Of a stretch of DNA of 64,000 nucleotides, positions 48,846-61,100 are shown in pieces. A model generated the notes under the pieces. That model saw only the letters and a program-made list of their open reading frames with translations, was not told the origin of the DNA and did not search any database. This stretch comes from Amphibalanus amphitrite. Its lineage: Eukaryota; Arthropoda; Thecostraca; Balanomorpha; Balanidae. Both the position numbers and the translations under genes were made by a program. Positions within the stretch are counted from its first letter, which is position 1. Each line of letters starts with the position of its first letter. The DNA lies in contig NW_024882957.1 of the NCBI RefSeq assembly GCF_019059575.1, positions 98,501 to 162,500 of the forward strand, in the 5' to 3' direction.

Positions 48846-50275
48846 TCATTTGTTTTCCTCTTCCCAGCACGGTTTTCGCTCAAACCATTCCACCTAAACC
48901 GCGCTTCTCACCGTATCGTATCCAGCCACATCCTTTCCGCTACCGACTGTCAAGACATCACTCTCCTCTGTCTCCTGGACCTTTCTAAGTGCTTCGACGT
49001 AATCAATCACGTCAAGCTCCTCTCAAAGCTTCAAATCTACTTCATTGATCCTACTTGGTTTTCTGCCTACCTTTTAGGCCACACTCAATCTGTTCTTACA
49101 GCTGACGGGCGCGGTAACCACCACCTATCCCGATCCCTTCCCAATCCTATCGGCATTTTTCAGGGATCCTCGCTCGGCCCACTCCTGTTCCAGATCTTTT
49201 CAAATGACTTATCCCTGCATGCACCTCAGGCGCACGTGGTACAGTACGCTGACGATACCCAAAGTTTGGTCTCAGGCAAAAAACACTCCCTCCCACAGCT
49301 CATTACTATTATGGAACAGACCCTTCCTTCTCTGGATGCTTGGTTCCTCTCCCATGGTCTGAAAGTAAACACCGGGAAAACAGAGTTCATGGTCTGTGGT
49401 TCCCGTCAAAATTGTCGCGGCATGGCCCCGGCCCCCGATCACCATTCGGTTCCGCGAGGACATATTGTATGAGAGCCCCACTGTGAGAAACCTTGGCGTC
49501 GTGTTCGACAAGTATCTCACGTGGGACTCGCATGTATCTGTCCGCGTCAAAAAGTGCAACGGCATCCTCATCGCCCTGTCTCACGTGCGCCATCAGATCC
49601 CCGCGTCACTTCTCCCCATCATAGTCGACGCCCTGGTTCTCTCGCACGTCCGTTTCTGTCAGGCGGTCTTTGGAAACGGCTCTGAAACCAACATGCAGCG
49701 CCTCGAAAAGTTTTGAATTTTTGTCTGCGCACTGTTTCAGGTCGGCGTAAATTTGACCACATATCGGACGTGCGAGAGGAACTAGGCTGGCTCACCGCCC
49801 GTCAGCTGTATGAATCACAATGTCTCAATATACTTCACAAAATTCGTCATACCGCAGAACCTTAGGATATCGCTTCCCACCTTTCAGCAAACCATGAGCT
49901 CCGCTCTAGATCCACCCGACAGGACGCTGCCCTGGCCCTCCCGCGCGTGAGAACTAACGCAGGCAAGCGCCGCTTCCTGTTTCATGTAGTCCGCCTCTAC
50001 AACTCTGTCACCTGATCTCCGCGACATGTCCGTATCTGCTTTTAAACGCCACGTTTAAAGCGTCATTTTTACAGGTATCATGATCTATCTATGCGGTGGA
50101 TAGTTTTATGTGATTTTGGTTAGTTTTTGTGCGGTTGAGATGTGATTGTTTCATGCGTCGATTTTAACATGTTCTCTCCCTTTTATTAACACAAGTGACG
50201 CGACGCTCAGAATAGCCGGTATTGTAGGTATCGGAGAGTGTTTTGATTGTCAATACAATACAATACAATACAGCT
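48846..50275 (+). mobile_element. 5'-truncated LINE (Jockey/CR1-type reverse transcriptase), decayed
   Basis: Reads QHGFRSNHST, LLDLSKCFDVINHVKLLSKL, GIFQGSSLGPLLFQIFSNDL and VVQYADDTQSL in order: the fingers/palm motifs of a LINE reverse transcriptase including the YADD catalytic centre. Then LKVNTGKTEFMVCGS and, in a shifted frame, NLGVVFDKYLTWDSHVSVRV and the thumb. There is a frameshift near 49400-49440 and further stops (for example 49715 and in the 49740-49990 tail), so it is dead. It ends in an (AATAC)n tail at 50249-50271. The 5' end, ORF1 and the endonuclease are missing. Confidence 0.85.
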
Positions 50276-50822
50276 TGGCGCAGCCAACCATGGATTCGAC
50301 ATATTTAGCAGGCTGCTATTTTGTCTAATTTTATTTAACAATGCCCATTGTGCTCGTAAAAATTTGGCTATCAGTAATCACTTCTGTATCACAGCTTCCA
50401 TCCCTAAGTTCGAAATCTATCATGAGGATGACAAACCACTCTGTAATATTGATAAAAAGCTATCAGTTGTATAAAAAAATGCGTACTGAACAATTGTATT
50501 TTGGTTCACATTAGATGATCACTGCGCACACCAACAAGTCGTGTGTTAAAAAAAAAAACACAATATGTCCCTGAACAACAAACAATATCATAAGTATAGG
50601 TACCTTAACAGTCAGCATAGGTAAGCATAACCGATTATCGCCATTGAGCATAGCACAACTGACATTTTCCGAAAGAAAGAAGCTTATAAATTTCTCTCTA
50701 AAACAGCGTATTGCAACAACCAGACACCTCATCGGTCTTGGCGTCCGTCTCCCTGAGTGGCTGCCTCTGTCTGTATCTGGCTGTCTTTCTCTTCTCTCCT
50801 GTCTTATCCCTGCTTATCTCTG

Positions 50823-50826
<4 letters not shown>
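50276..50826. other. no gene recognised
   Basis: AT-rich, 3' flank of the FkbM gene. TTTATT at 50330-50335 (AATAAA on the minus strand) may serve that gene. Confidence 0.35.

Positions 50827-50902
<76 letters not shown>
50827..50902. repeat. (TC)n microsatellite
   Basis: About 76 bp of pure dinucleotide repeat just downstream of the FkbM stop codon, in its 3' UTR or flank. Confidence 0.95.
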
Positions 50903-50906
<4 letters not shown>

Positions 50907-50957
50907 TACGCATACGCATACAGCTTGGGAAGTTGGAACGCACTTTTACAAAATGCT

Positions 50958-53900
50958 TCAATCGTTAAATGGAAAATAAATATTTTCAGTTTTACGCAAT
51001 ATTTCCCGTCGAGTTTGTCTTATTATCTCCTCAGCATTCTTGCTGTACTCGCTGTTGCGCTTTACGAAGATCCAGTCCATTGTCAGTCGCATGGCGATGT
51101 AGCCCTGCGACTCCATCAGATCACGCATCTGGTCCATTTGCGGATTGTACGAGAAGAGCAGCAGGTTCTCCACTAGTAATATCTGCGAAAACGACCAAAT
51201 GTTACACGTTGAGTTAGGCATTTAGCAGGAACAGCGGAAACGGTGCTGAACTGTGCCGGCTTATTCAGCGCTAATATATACGATCTTAATCCAATGAATG
51301 CCAATGAGCCGCTGAGCTTAACACGGGGCAACGTCATGAACAGTAGAAGAAATGGACAGCTATTCTGCTATGCCGTTTGTAGTCCTAAAGCCCCAATAAA
51401 AACTTGTTTTGTACACCAGCCGGATGCCAAAGTTTCCGTCGCTCACAGCCCCCCAAAATAACTAGAAATATGTCAATAAAGAGCGCCACTGTTCGATTTC
51501 CGGGATCCATTTGCTCATGTTCATCTCCCTCACCTTGATGTCCAGCTCGTTCCAGGGAATGTGAGCCAGCACGCCCATTTCGGGGCCCTCGATGTCCAGG
51601 CTGAAAAAGTCCACTGACGTGCGGTTGAGCGCTCGCAGCACGGCGGCGATTGGTACGCAGGTGGCGCGGTGCTGGCGCGGTGGACGGGCAGTGTTGACTA
51701 CGTTCTGTTCCTGGCTTCGTAGACGGTCAGCTGTGAGACCGTCTTCGACAGTACCCGATTCACCGCGTGAAGTCATGTGAAAAACCGTCTGTAAACACAG
51801 GTCAGGTCAGGGTAGCATCAAAGACAGGTTTTGAGCATGGTTATAGGAAGCAGCAAAGAGGCATATTGCCGTAGATATCAGAAAGGCTGCAATTTATAAA
51901 CCAGGTTTACAATTTAAGACTTCAAATCCACACTATCGTCTCCTCTCATCGCTTTTACCCATCTAGCTCCGTCCCTTAAGTTTTCTTTCTCCCTCTCTCC
52001 TCCTGTCCCGTCCTCTCCCATCGCCTCTCCCCTCTCACCGTGAACGGCCCCGCCGTGTGGCTGAGACAGGCCTGCAGTGCCCAGGCCCGGCGCCGTTTGG
52101 AGACCAGCCGCTGGAAGTTGCTCTCGGCCGGCTCCACCAGCAGACCCGTCCAGCCGAACCGACGCTCCAGGACGAGCGTGTTGGACAGACGCTCTCCGTC
52201 CAGCGCTCCCGACTCGATGAAAAAGCCGCCAGTCTGCGGCCACAGGGACACTTGAGGTCACCAAATTGGCCCGTTTCCAGTGACGGCATTTACGGCGTAA
52301 AAAGCGGCCGATCGCAACGAAACTTTCCTTACCCCTGAGTTGATCAATTTTACACATACCCTGACAATTTCATGACCCTGACCCAAATGATCTTTGAACT
52401 GTGACCTATTTCTCGGGACCATGTTTGGCCGGAATCGCGATTCGGCGTATGTCTGTCGGCTCACATTATCTGCGCGTTTGCAGTCTTTTTGTGGTAGTAA
52501 ACGTTCAAACATATGAAATGATGTTGGTCCTATGCAATATGATGGATGTCAAGGTCACGTAAAGGTCAGGTCAGGTCATTCACCTTTGATGACCTGGGTT
52601 CACTTTTCGAGTTTTTCATGTTTCTAGGCTCAAGTTAATAGAGCTGATTTCGAATTTAGCAACCATTTCAACAGTTACGAAGTAGTTTTGGTGCCTTCGT
52701 ATTATACGAAGCTGTCAGAGGTTGTTGACACCTACTACACCTTGACAGGACGCCTACTGGTTGACCTGACCTGACCTGACCCGACCTGGCCCAAATGCAT
52801 CAATAGGTACATCATCAGTGATCAAAAATGACATGAAAATTTCTGATCAGCACCCCGAAAACCCCCGTTACAACCTCACTTTACGAAGTTCTGATAAGTC
52901 CTAATTTTCCCGACTTTTGGGTCATTGACCTGACCTGGAAGGTCAACCAATGACCTAGAACCTTAAAAATTTGTTATCAGCGGCCTCCTCTCGTCACGGG
53001 CAACACGCTTGTTTTTTATTCGCTAGCTCGATCAGGGACCAAATGGCAAGGGGAGTGGTCCAACGGACTTCTCCCCTCCCCCCCCCCCCCGCCTATACGT
53101 TCGCGGCTGGCAAAACACCAATACGAGCGAGTGTTAACATTGTGCATCTGTTTCATTTTTTTGTGCATAGTACGCAACATTTATCTTCCAGGACAGACTG
53201 ATCTTAGCTCGCTCACCTTGATATCCCTCCCTTCTCAATTCTCGGAAGGCAGGACGGCGCGGAAGGTATCGTACCTTGTTTCGCGTGAGCGCCTGCACAA
53301 CTCGTATCTGCTCCGCCTGTCCCCAGCACTCATCGTCAGGCTTGCTCAGGTTGTAGGGAAGGGAGCTGGGAGGCCATAGTCGCGACCTCACCCAGTCCAC
53401 CAGGGCAGGACTGTCGGCAGGCACGTCCGCTCGCATGTGGAGCCGGCGGATGTCTGTGAAATGGGGAAAGACTTCACGACGAGGCGACAACCGACAAAGG
53501 GAGTGGGGGTAGCGTCAGAGTCAAACACCATATGAAGTGTCGACTGTCGGACGCACCCTGACCGCTGAAGGATGTGATCATGCATGACACAGTTTTAATT
53601 AACTTGAATTTCGACATTACGTCTATGGATAGCATTATGGAAAAAATGTACGTGCACTGTACAGACACTGTTATTCCATCGATTGTGGCAGTTTTCCTCC
53701 CTCTCCCCTCACTTCTCAATCCTGACTGTGGATACTTTTGCAGACATTGTGCCCAGACAGTTCTACATACCCACAAAACACAAACGCTTTTTATCTGCGG
53801 GCTGAAAAACTAGATCGGCAGTCAGGGTCTCGCATGTGATTAGCGTGACTGCCAAAAAGCTCCTTAAGAAGAAATATTTTAAGCCTTTTTTACAGCACTT

Positions 53901-54098
53901 TTTATTTATTTATTTATTTTTTAGCATGAATTTGAACGACGTGGCAATGCTAGTTAACTCACCTATTACCCCAGAAGATGTCATCCATGCCACAAGGATG
54001 AGAGTGACCAGCAAGTCCAGAACGTGGTGTCGACCTGTAACGCATCCAGAGAGCATCCCTATACTAAAGGCGGTAACAAAGACGGTAGGCATTGGCAT
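50958..54098 (-). CDS. FkbM/Methyltransf_21-domain type II membrane protein (Star-like)
   Basis: Five exons read downwards: 54098-53963, 53453-53275, 52233-52039, 51788-51534, 51182-50958. All are GT-AG with matching phase, giving 329 residues. The N-terminus has a short cytosolic part and one membrane anchor (about 26-40, VLDLLVTLILVAWMT), so type II. The catalytic-like core follows: GGFFIESGALDGERLSNTL (the SAM-loop region of FkbM proteins, about 107-125), RFGWTGLLVEPAESNFQRL, then VDFFSLDIEGPEMGVL (about 222-238) and a C-terminal WIFVKRNSE strand. Membrane-anchored FkbM proteins in arthropods include fly Star, which escorts EGFR ligands from the ER; whether this copy is a methyltransferase or a Star-type chaperone cannot be told. 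Intron 2 is mostly a TTAA element. Transcription start not located. Confidence 0.88.
52290..53133. mobile_element. TTAA element, subfamily B, in FkbM intron 2
   Basis: Matches the B copy at 55104-56429 from AAAAAGCGGCCGATCGC (52298) to the right end CAATACGAGCGAGTG just before TTAA 53134-53137. The left terminus is eroded. The right hairpin has an imperfect stem (GGGGAG..GTCC-AAC-GGAC..CTCCCC near 53050-53080). Confidence 0.7.
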
Positions 54099-54424
54099 TT
54101 TATGAAACTATTGGTAGGCACTAGGCACACACTACACAGTTGCTCAGACTAAGACTGAGTTTCATGATCTGTCGAGTGTCGATAGTCTATTAGAAGATTA
54201 TTCACTTATCATTAGCAACCGTTCACATGAGGCTGAGCCTAACGACTAATAAAGTCATTGGAAGTTCATCTCTATATTTTTTTCCTCAACAAAGTTAACA
54301 AAATACTGTACGTTTGCCGTTATCATCACATTGTGCTATCTTATTCTTTGGAATCAATTATTTAGCTGTTCTTTAGAGTTACCTATTTGCTGCTCTACGT
54401 GTTTTTCCTAAGCTTTTAAATTAG
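54099..54424. other. FkbM gene 5' flank
   Basis: AT-rich, nothing recognised; should contain the promoter. Confidence 0.35.
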
Positions 54425-55103
54425 CCCTCGCCGGACCTTTTGGCTATCTACATACGCGCCGGCCGAGTGGGGGGGGGGGCTGGTACGACCCCTCTCGCCG
54501 TTTCGCCCCTGATGGAGATAGAGCGTCACGGAAAAACACGAGCGTGTGCGCCGTTATGACTTATGAGACGCAGCGACTGGTACCCGATTTTAAGGTCTCA
54601 GGTCAACTGGTGACCTTTGAGGTCAGGTTAAGTGACCCAAGGCACGGGTTCAGTATTTAAGAAAATAACTTAACCCCCCCCCCAAAAAAAGAACGGTCGC
54701 AGAGCAGCGATTTTGGCATTATCGTGTTCGCCTCGCTCAGGTGCGTCGAATAGGTAGTATAATTTTTGTTTGAATGAGGTCAAATTCAGATGTTGACCGG
54801 AGGTCATGTCGCATATCATTCGATTCGATAGGTCTTCCCGAGTCTATTGGTGGCTTTCCGAGTCCCTAGCTCAATTTGATCGGGAAGTATTGATGAAAAA
54901 CTCATGACCCAAGTGACGTCATTAATGACGTCACGCAAGGTCAACAAGCAAAAGTTAAGCATCGTTGTGCAAGAAATCACGATTCAGTGTGCTTGATATA
55001 GTTTGAGATCGTTCCCGGCGCTAAAATAACAGTTTTCATTTTTCTCGTTGACTTATAGGTAGTAGTGGAGTCACGTGACCGACCTAACCCCATGTGACCT
55101 TAA

Positions 55104-56429
55104 CCCTCGCCCGTATAGGGGGGGGGGGGTCGAACGGACCCCCCATGGTTTTTCGCGAATAACTCGCGTAAAAAGCGGCCGATCGCGACGAAACTTTCAG
55201 TACCCTCGCGTTAATCAATTTTACACCTACCCTAAAAATTTCATGACCCTGACCCCAATGACCTTTGACCTGTGACCTACTTTTCGAGACCATGTTTGGC
55301 CGGAATCGCGATTCGGCGTATGTCGGCTCGTATTAGCCGCGCGTTTGCAGTCTTTTCGTGGTTTCAAGCGTTCAAACATGTGATATGATGTTTCCCCCAT
55401 GCATTAGGGTGGGTGTCAAGGTCACCTAAAGGTCAGGTCAGGTCATTGACCTTTGGTGACCTCGGTTCACTTTTTCGAGTTTTACATGTTTCTAGGCCAG
55501 TTTTTGGAGCTGAATTCGAATTTAGCAACCATATGAACATTTACGAAGTAGTTTTGGTGCCTTCGTAATATGTTACGAAGCTGTCAGAGGCGGTTGACAC
55601 CTACTTAGGAATACCCGGCAGGACCCCTACTGGTTGACCTGACCTGACCTGACCCGACCTGGACTAAATGCATGAAGACATCATCTGTGATCAAAACTAA
55701 CATGATATTCGTGATCAGCGCCCCGAAAAACCCTATAGCAGCCACACTTTACGACGTTTTAACAGGTCCCGATTTTCCGACTTTTGGGTCATTGACCTGA
55801 CCTGCAAGGTCAACCAATGACCTAGGACCTTAAAATTAGGTATTAGAGTTGCAATGTTTCCCCCAAAGGCTGCTACCGGCACCGCCCCGCCCCACAAAAA
55901 TTTTCTGGGATACCGGCATGCTACCACGCCCCAAGCAAAAACACCACCAAATTACCGGCATACTAAAAACCTGCATTGTTGATTCTAGCTTACCCCTACA
56001 AGAGATGCCACATTTTGGCAATTTCAGTAGGTACCCATCCCACCCAGCAGCCACTCTATCACAAAATGTATTTTGCAATGGCTAAGATTGTTGTTCTTAC
56101 AATTTGATAACCTCTTAGTGTCCAAAGTTTGAATCATATGCTAATAATTTTTTTTGTGCAAAACCAAAAATACCGGCATGCTACCGGCAAGACATGCCAG
56201 ATACCACGAAAAAACCTGCGGTAGTGAAAAATTACCGGCATGCCGGTAGTGCGGTAGGGAAACTTTGCAACTCTATTAGGTATCATCGGCTTCCTCTCGT
56301 CACGGGCAACACGCTCGTTTTTTTCCGCGAAGCTCTAGCTCGATCAGGGGCGAAACGGCATGGGGGGGGTCCAACGGACCCCCCCCCCTTATACGTTCGC
56401 GGCTGGAAAAACACCAATACGGGCGAGGG
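55104..56429. mobile_element. TTAA element B, nested in A
   Basis: Ends CCCTCGCCCGTATAGGGG / GGGCGAGGG with exact TTAA on each side (55100-55103, 56430-56433). Left hairpin GGGGTC-loop-GACCCC (55125-55143); right hairpin GGGGGTCC-AAC-GGACCCCC (56362-56390). Rich in AGGTCA half-sites (55430-55470, 55635-55665, 55795-55830). It holds a hAT at 55844-56275. Confidence 0.85.
55844..56275. mobile_element. 432-bp hAT element nested in B
   Basis: Ends TAGAGTTGCAA / TTGCAACTCTA with an exact 8-bp duplication TTAGGTAT at 55836-55843 and 56276-56283. Many TACCGGCATGC-type subterminal repeats. No coding capacity. Confidence 0.88.
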
Positions 56430-57174
56430 TTAAGGAAAAAATCTGAGATACAAAAGTTGTGAGAACTCTGGAAGATACTACATCTTGTAAGTTTCATCTC
56501 CTTGTATAATTTCTCCTGGCACTGAGGGCGTTGCGAAGTTGCGACATCTGAGGACCGTGCAGAGGTTCACTTATGACGTCATAGGTTAGTGATCTGACCT
56601 GAAAATGAGGCTGGTGTCACAAGGTGTAGCTTGGATCAAAGGTCAGGCATGCAAAGTTTCAGCTTTCTGTCGCCGGCGTGTTTGGAGCTATCGCAAAAAA
56701 AAACATGGGGGCCCGCCCACCCCTCTGCCAGCGAGGCTTAACCCGCGCCCTGCTGGTGACCGAGTGACGGATCACTTTGATACTTTCAGCAACTGATAAA
56801 GGCAACAGCACGTACAAAATCTATATCACATAATTTTGATATCGACGGCCTAAGGTCAGATCAATTTTGTGACCTCCCATTTTTTAAGTCAATGGGAGAA
56901 AAATGAAACGCAAGTTTTTGTACGAACGTCATTCTAGCTGTCTCAAACACCGATTTTTAAGTAATGGCACACTGAACTGGAAAATGGCACTCGTGACCCC
57001 TCCTTGTGTCCTTGAGATCATCTCAGGTCAAGAAAGCTATGCAACAGTTGTTCGCTAATACCTTTTTATGAAGACATACTAGAGCGAGGAAAACACCTTA
57101 GATGTGTTCAGCTCGACGATACGGATCGACTGCTAGGTGTAACACAGCCTTTTCTGGCCAGGTCATGACCTTAA

Positions 57175-59258
57175 CCCGCGCGGCACTGGGGTCTCCAGCC
57201 GAACGCGCGGCGCTGAGGGGAGGGGTAAATATTAACAACCCACTGCTAACTCAAAAACTAAGGGCCGTAGAAATACATCGTAGGCGGCAATCGAAAGCTC
57301 GTAACGAGGAGGTTCATGTGCTTGAAATGTTCTTAACCCGCGCCGGGCCGGGGGGGGGGGGGTGTTTGAACACACACACCCCCTGCGGTTTTTCACACAT
57401 ATCTAGAGCGCCGCCGTTTTTGGCACACCTGTTTGTGCATCTTTTCCGCACATGTGAAAAGTTCAGACCCAGGTTGCTCAAGGTCAGGTCACCATGTCAC
57501 ACCAAGTGACCTCACCTCAGAAAAATTAGAATGCTCGTCATAGTTACCCCGACTGAACGATTGCCTTGAAACTTTCAGCGATTGCTGAAAGTAACAGTAT
57601 CTATAAAACGTATAACTCGAAATTCTTATATCGATGACCTCAGGTCAGATCAATTTTTCGGCCTCTCCAGTATAGGAGTCAATGGGAGAAAATTGAAAAG
57701 CGTCTATTGTGCACGAACGCCATTCAAGACACTCTGAAGCATCGGGATACAGGCAAAATTGACACACTGAACCGGAAAATGGCACCTCTGACCCCTCGTT
57801 ATGTCCCCGAGGTCATCTCGGGTCACGAATAGTATCTAACAGTTATTCGCTAATAACTTCTGATAGAGGCATGCTAGAGCGATGAAAACGCCTTAGATGT
57901 GCTCGGCTCGACGATTTCGATCTCGACTGATTTGCAACATGACCTTTTCCGGTCAGGTCATGACCTTGACCTGGGGTCAAATTTTCAAGTTGACCTTTCA
58001 AGGTCAAAATATAGTTCATATGAAGCGTCTCGACGAGAGGAACACGATGCTGGCAAAAGTAATGTAGTGGCTCTTTTGAATCAAAAGTTATTGCCGAAAA
58101 AAACACTTCGTAAAAACGGTTATTTTTTGGAGTTTTTGCCCTCTGGAGGCTAAACCGTTTACCTGAAGTCAACTCTGAGGAAATGTTAGCGAAAGAGCGT
58201 TAAAAGAGCAATCCAATGCGCTTTTCCGCGGTGCTATACCTAGCTCTTCGGTTCCCGAGTTATGCCGTTGGCAGTTTCCAAATTGTTGAAATAGCCAACA
58301 TTTTACTTTTACCTTCGGTGACCTCTGTTGACCTGACATTTGACCTGACCCCAAAAAAATGAAATGACTTAAGTGTTTTCGACCTTATTTTGGACGTTCT
58401 TTCGATTGCCGCTTACCGCGTGTCGCTACGTGGCCCAGGAACCGAGGGCCGGGGGTGTTCAGACACCCCCGTGCCCGGCGCGGGTTAAAAAGGTCAAATG
58501 TGAGGTTAACGTCATGTTAAAGGTCAGGACATGATTATTTGCTCTGTCAGCAGAGGTGAAACATTCGAAATAGTGATTTTTGCCATAAAAAGTTTCTTTC
58601 TCTTTCGATGCATACATTTACGGGGAGCTCAGTGGTGCTATTTTCATTTTTTCTGTGATGCAAACTTTGGTCAAAAAACGAAATGGAAAAATTACCTATG
58701 GACCATGGACATCTACGAAGATTTTGGACGATATCAAAGCCATTTTTGAACCGATTGACTTGAAATTTGGCATATTTAAGTGAATTTGATTCATAGGCAT
58801 GCATAAACACAAATCAAAATGTTTTTGAAAAAATATGTTTTTTTTTTTAATCTTAGTTGCTTTCAATACCTAACACGAGATTTTTTTGAAAATGTGAGGG
58901 TAAAAAAATTCATATTTTGGGAATCTAGGGTGGTTATTTTCTACAACTCAACATTGTGCGCCCTGTAATATTTAAAAATTTGGAATTGCTTATTAGATGA
59001 AAGGAGAAGTTGCTGTTTGAATAGGTATTTCCCTTATTTTGGCCGGAAATCTCCTGTAGTGACGCTATTGAACTGTCATTTTTTTTTCAAACCTTTCCGA
59101 CGAATTTTGTCAAAAAATTACAAAAGCAGACCTGTCAAATTGATGCAAAAGAGGGTACTGGAAGTTTACTGTTGATAGCTTACGTGGTTTATAAGTTATT
59201 GAAAAATCCTGGAGGGGGGAATGGATAGTATATTATTAACCCCTCAGCGCCGCGCGGG
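57175..59258. mobile_element. TTAA element E, nested in C and split by D
   Basis: Left end CCCGCGCGGCACTGGGG after TTAA 57171-57174; right end CAGCGCCGCGCGGG before CTAA 59259-59262. Confidence 0.7.
57337..58484. mobile_element. TTAA element D, intact ends, nested in E
   Basis: Ends CCCGCGCCGGGCC / GGCGCGGG with exact TTAA at 57333-57336 and 58485-58488. The right hairpin is perfect: GGGGGTGT-TCAG-ACACCCCC (58451-58470). The left one is GGGGGTGT ... ACACCCCC (57354-57384). 1148 bp, non-coding. Confidence 0.88.
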
Positions 59259-59489
59259 CTAACGTGAGGTCAAATGAATTATATTTCATTAGATGCGTCA
59301 CGACGAGAAGGGCACGATGCTGGTAAAAGTAAGCATGTGCAAAATTTGAGTCAAAGGTCATTGTAGAAAAACTGTTGTAGGCTACAACAACTAAAGCTGT
59401 AGCTCAAGGCTATATAAACCAGGTAGAACGCTCCCGACGAAAAAGTGGTGACAAGCGATAATTAGTAGCCGCGACCCTCTTTTGTTCAA

Positions 59490-61100
59490 AACTATATCCG
59501 CAAGCAGCATTTACAGGCTAGCGGAAATCGACCAATCGGCGTTCGGCAATACTCAACGCTGATTGGCCCGATGCTCGTGACGAAATTGCGGGGGACTGCA
59601 GCTATTCCCCTATGGCGTTTAATAGACTTACGGCTTTTGAAGGGGATTTGTACCAGTTTTTGTTGGGTTTGAGGCCATTTTTGAGCTTGGATATTCTTTC
59701 TGTGACTTTTGACTGTGTAATAACGACATTTAATCATAACATTTCTATATACTACCGGTGTCACATCGACCAAAAAGACCGTAAGTACATGGGATAGACG
59801 GACCACTGCTGATGGGGCCACACATGCCGGCGTGTGGTCATCGGAGGCCCATGAGGGCTCGACATAGGCCCTTCATGGGTCGGTATAGGCCCGGTGGGTC
59901 CAGTGCAAGCCTATCAGGGGCCGGTGCTGACCCAACAGGGCCCAGTGACATATAATGTAAGGCCGTCTAGGGACGTTGAGGGCTCATGGGGGCCATATAG
60001 GACCAATAGGGACCACATAAGCCAATCAGGGGCCATTTAGGCCAATAAAGGCACTTCAAGGGACTTGAAAAGGTCATTCAAGAGCTGTGGTGGGCCCATG
60101 AGAGGACGGCACTGGTCCAGCAGGTGCAGTCAGGGGATGTTGTACGGGTTTCTCAGTGGCCCATTTGGGCATATCAGTGACCAATTTAGACCCAGCAGTG
60201 GGCTTTGTAGACCTATCAGGGGCTGGTGATGGTTCATCAGGGGCCAGCGTTAGTCCATCGGGGCACGGCATATGCCCATCAGAGGTAATTGCGAGCCCAC
60301 GCTGAACAATGCTGGCCCTTCAACGGCCCCATGGATCTACATTGACCCATGGGCCATGATGTGTCATGTATGCCCCTATGACAGGCCTACTCAGACCCCT
60401 GATGGACGTTCCCGGCCTCTGATGACCCTATGCTGAATGCAATTTAGACCCAGCAGTGGGCTTTGTAGACCTATCAGGGGCTGGTGATGGTTCATCAGGG
60501 GCCAGCGTTAGTCCATCGGGGCACGGCATATGCCCATTGCCCATCAGAGGTAATTGCGAGCCCACGCTGAACAATGCTGGCCCTTCAACGGCCCCATGGA
60601 TCTACATTGACCCATGGGCCATGATGTGTCATGTATGCCCCTATGACAGGCCTACTCAGACCCCTGATGGACGTTCCCGGCCTCTGATGACCCTATGCTG
60701 AATGCTGATGGGGCTCTAAGAGTCTCCAATAACCCTTCGTCACCCCATTATTACCATACGCTGGCATTAGGGACCCCACATCAGCCGCAGGGCAGTCCGT
60801 ACCATGACAGCATGTCTTTTCGGCCGATATTTCATCGGTAATATTTATCAAAATCATGATTTTATGGTGCCATTATATAGGTAACAGTCATAAGAAATAT
60901 ATTTCAACTCGAAAACAGCTCGAAACAGCATATAATTTTAAAGAAACCCCTCCGAAATCCAAAAGCCTATTCGGGTCCATAGAGAATAACTGCGGTCCCC
61001 CGCAATTTCGTCACGAGCGTCGGACCAATCAGCGTCGAGTACCGCCGAGCGCTGATTGGTGAATTTTCCGCTAGCGTGTAAGTACTGCTCACGGAACAAG
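59490..61100. mobile_element. TIR element with CCAAT-like ends around a minisatellite
   Basis: About 140 bp at 59493-59650 returns in reverse complement at about 60945-61090 (shared blocks CTAGCGGAAA, GCTCGTGACGAAATTGCGGG). The repeat contains several ATTGG/CCAAT pairs. The interior is the GGCC minisatellite. Target duplication not resolved; it appears to sit within element C. Confidence 0.6.
59810..60780. repeat. GGCCCATCAGGGGCC minisatellite with a 258-bp tandem duplication
   Basis: Degenerate units related to those at 8701-9530. Within it 60183-60440 and 60441-60704 are near-identical direct copies differing by a 6-base insertion (GCCCATTGCCCATCAG). Confidence 0.85.

Larger units (their letters stand above)
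54425..56737. mobile_element. TTAA element A, split by element B
   Basis: Left end CCCTCGCCGGACC after TTAG (54421-54424), right end CAGCGAGGC before TTAA 56738-56741. The outer parts (54425-55099 and 56434-56737) match the 7677-8696 copy left to right. The middle is element B, inserted at a TTAA inside GACCTTAAGG. Confidence 0.8.
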
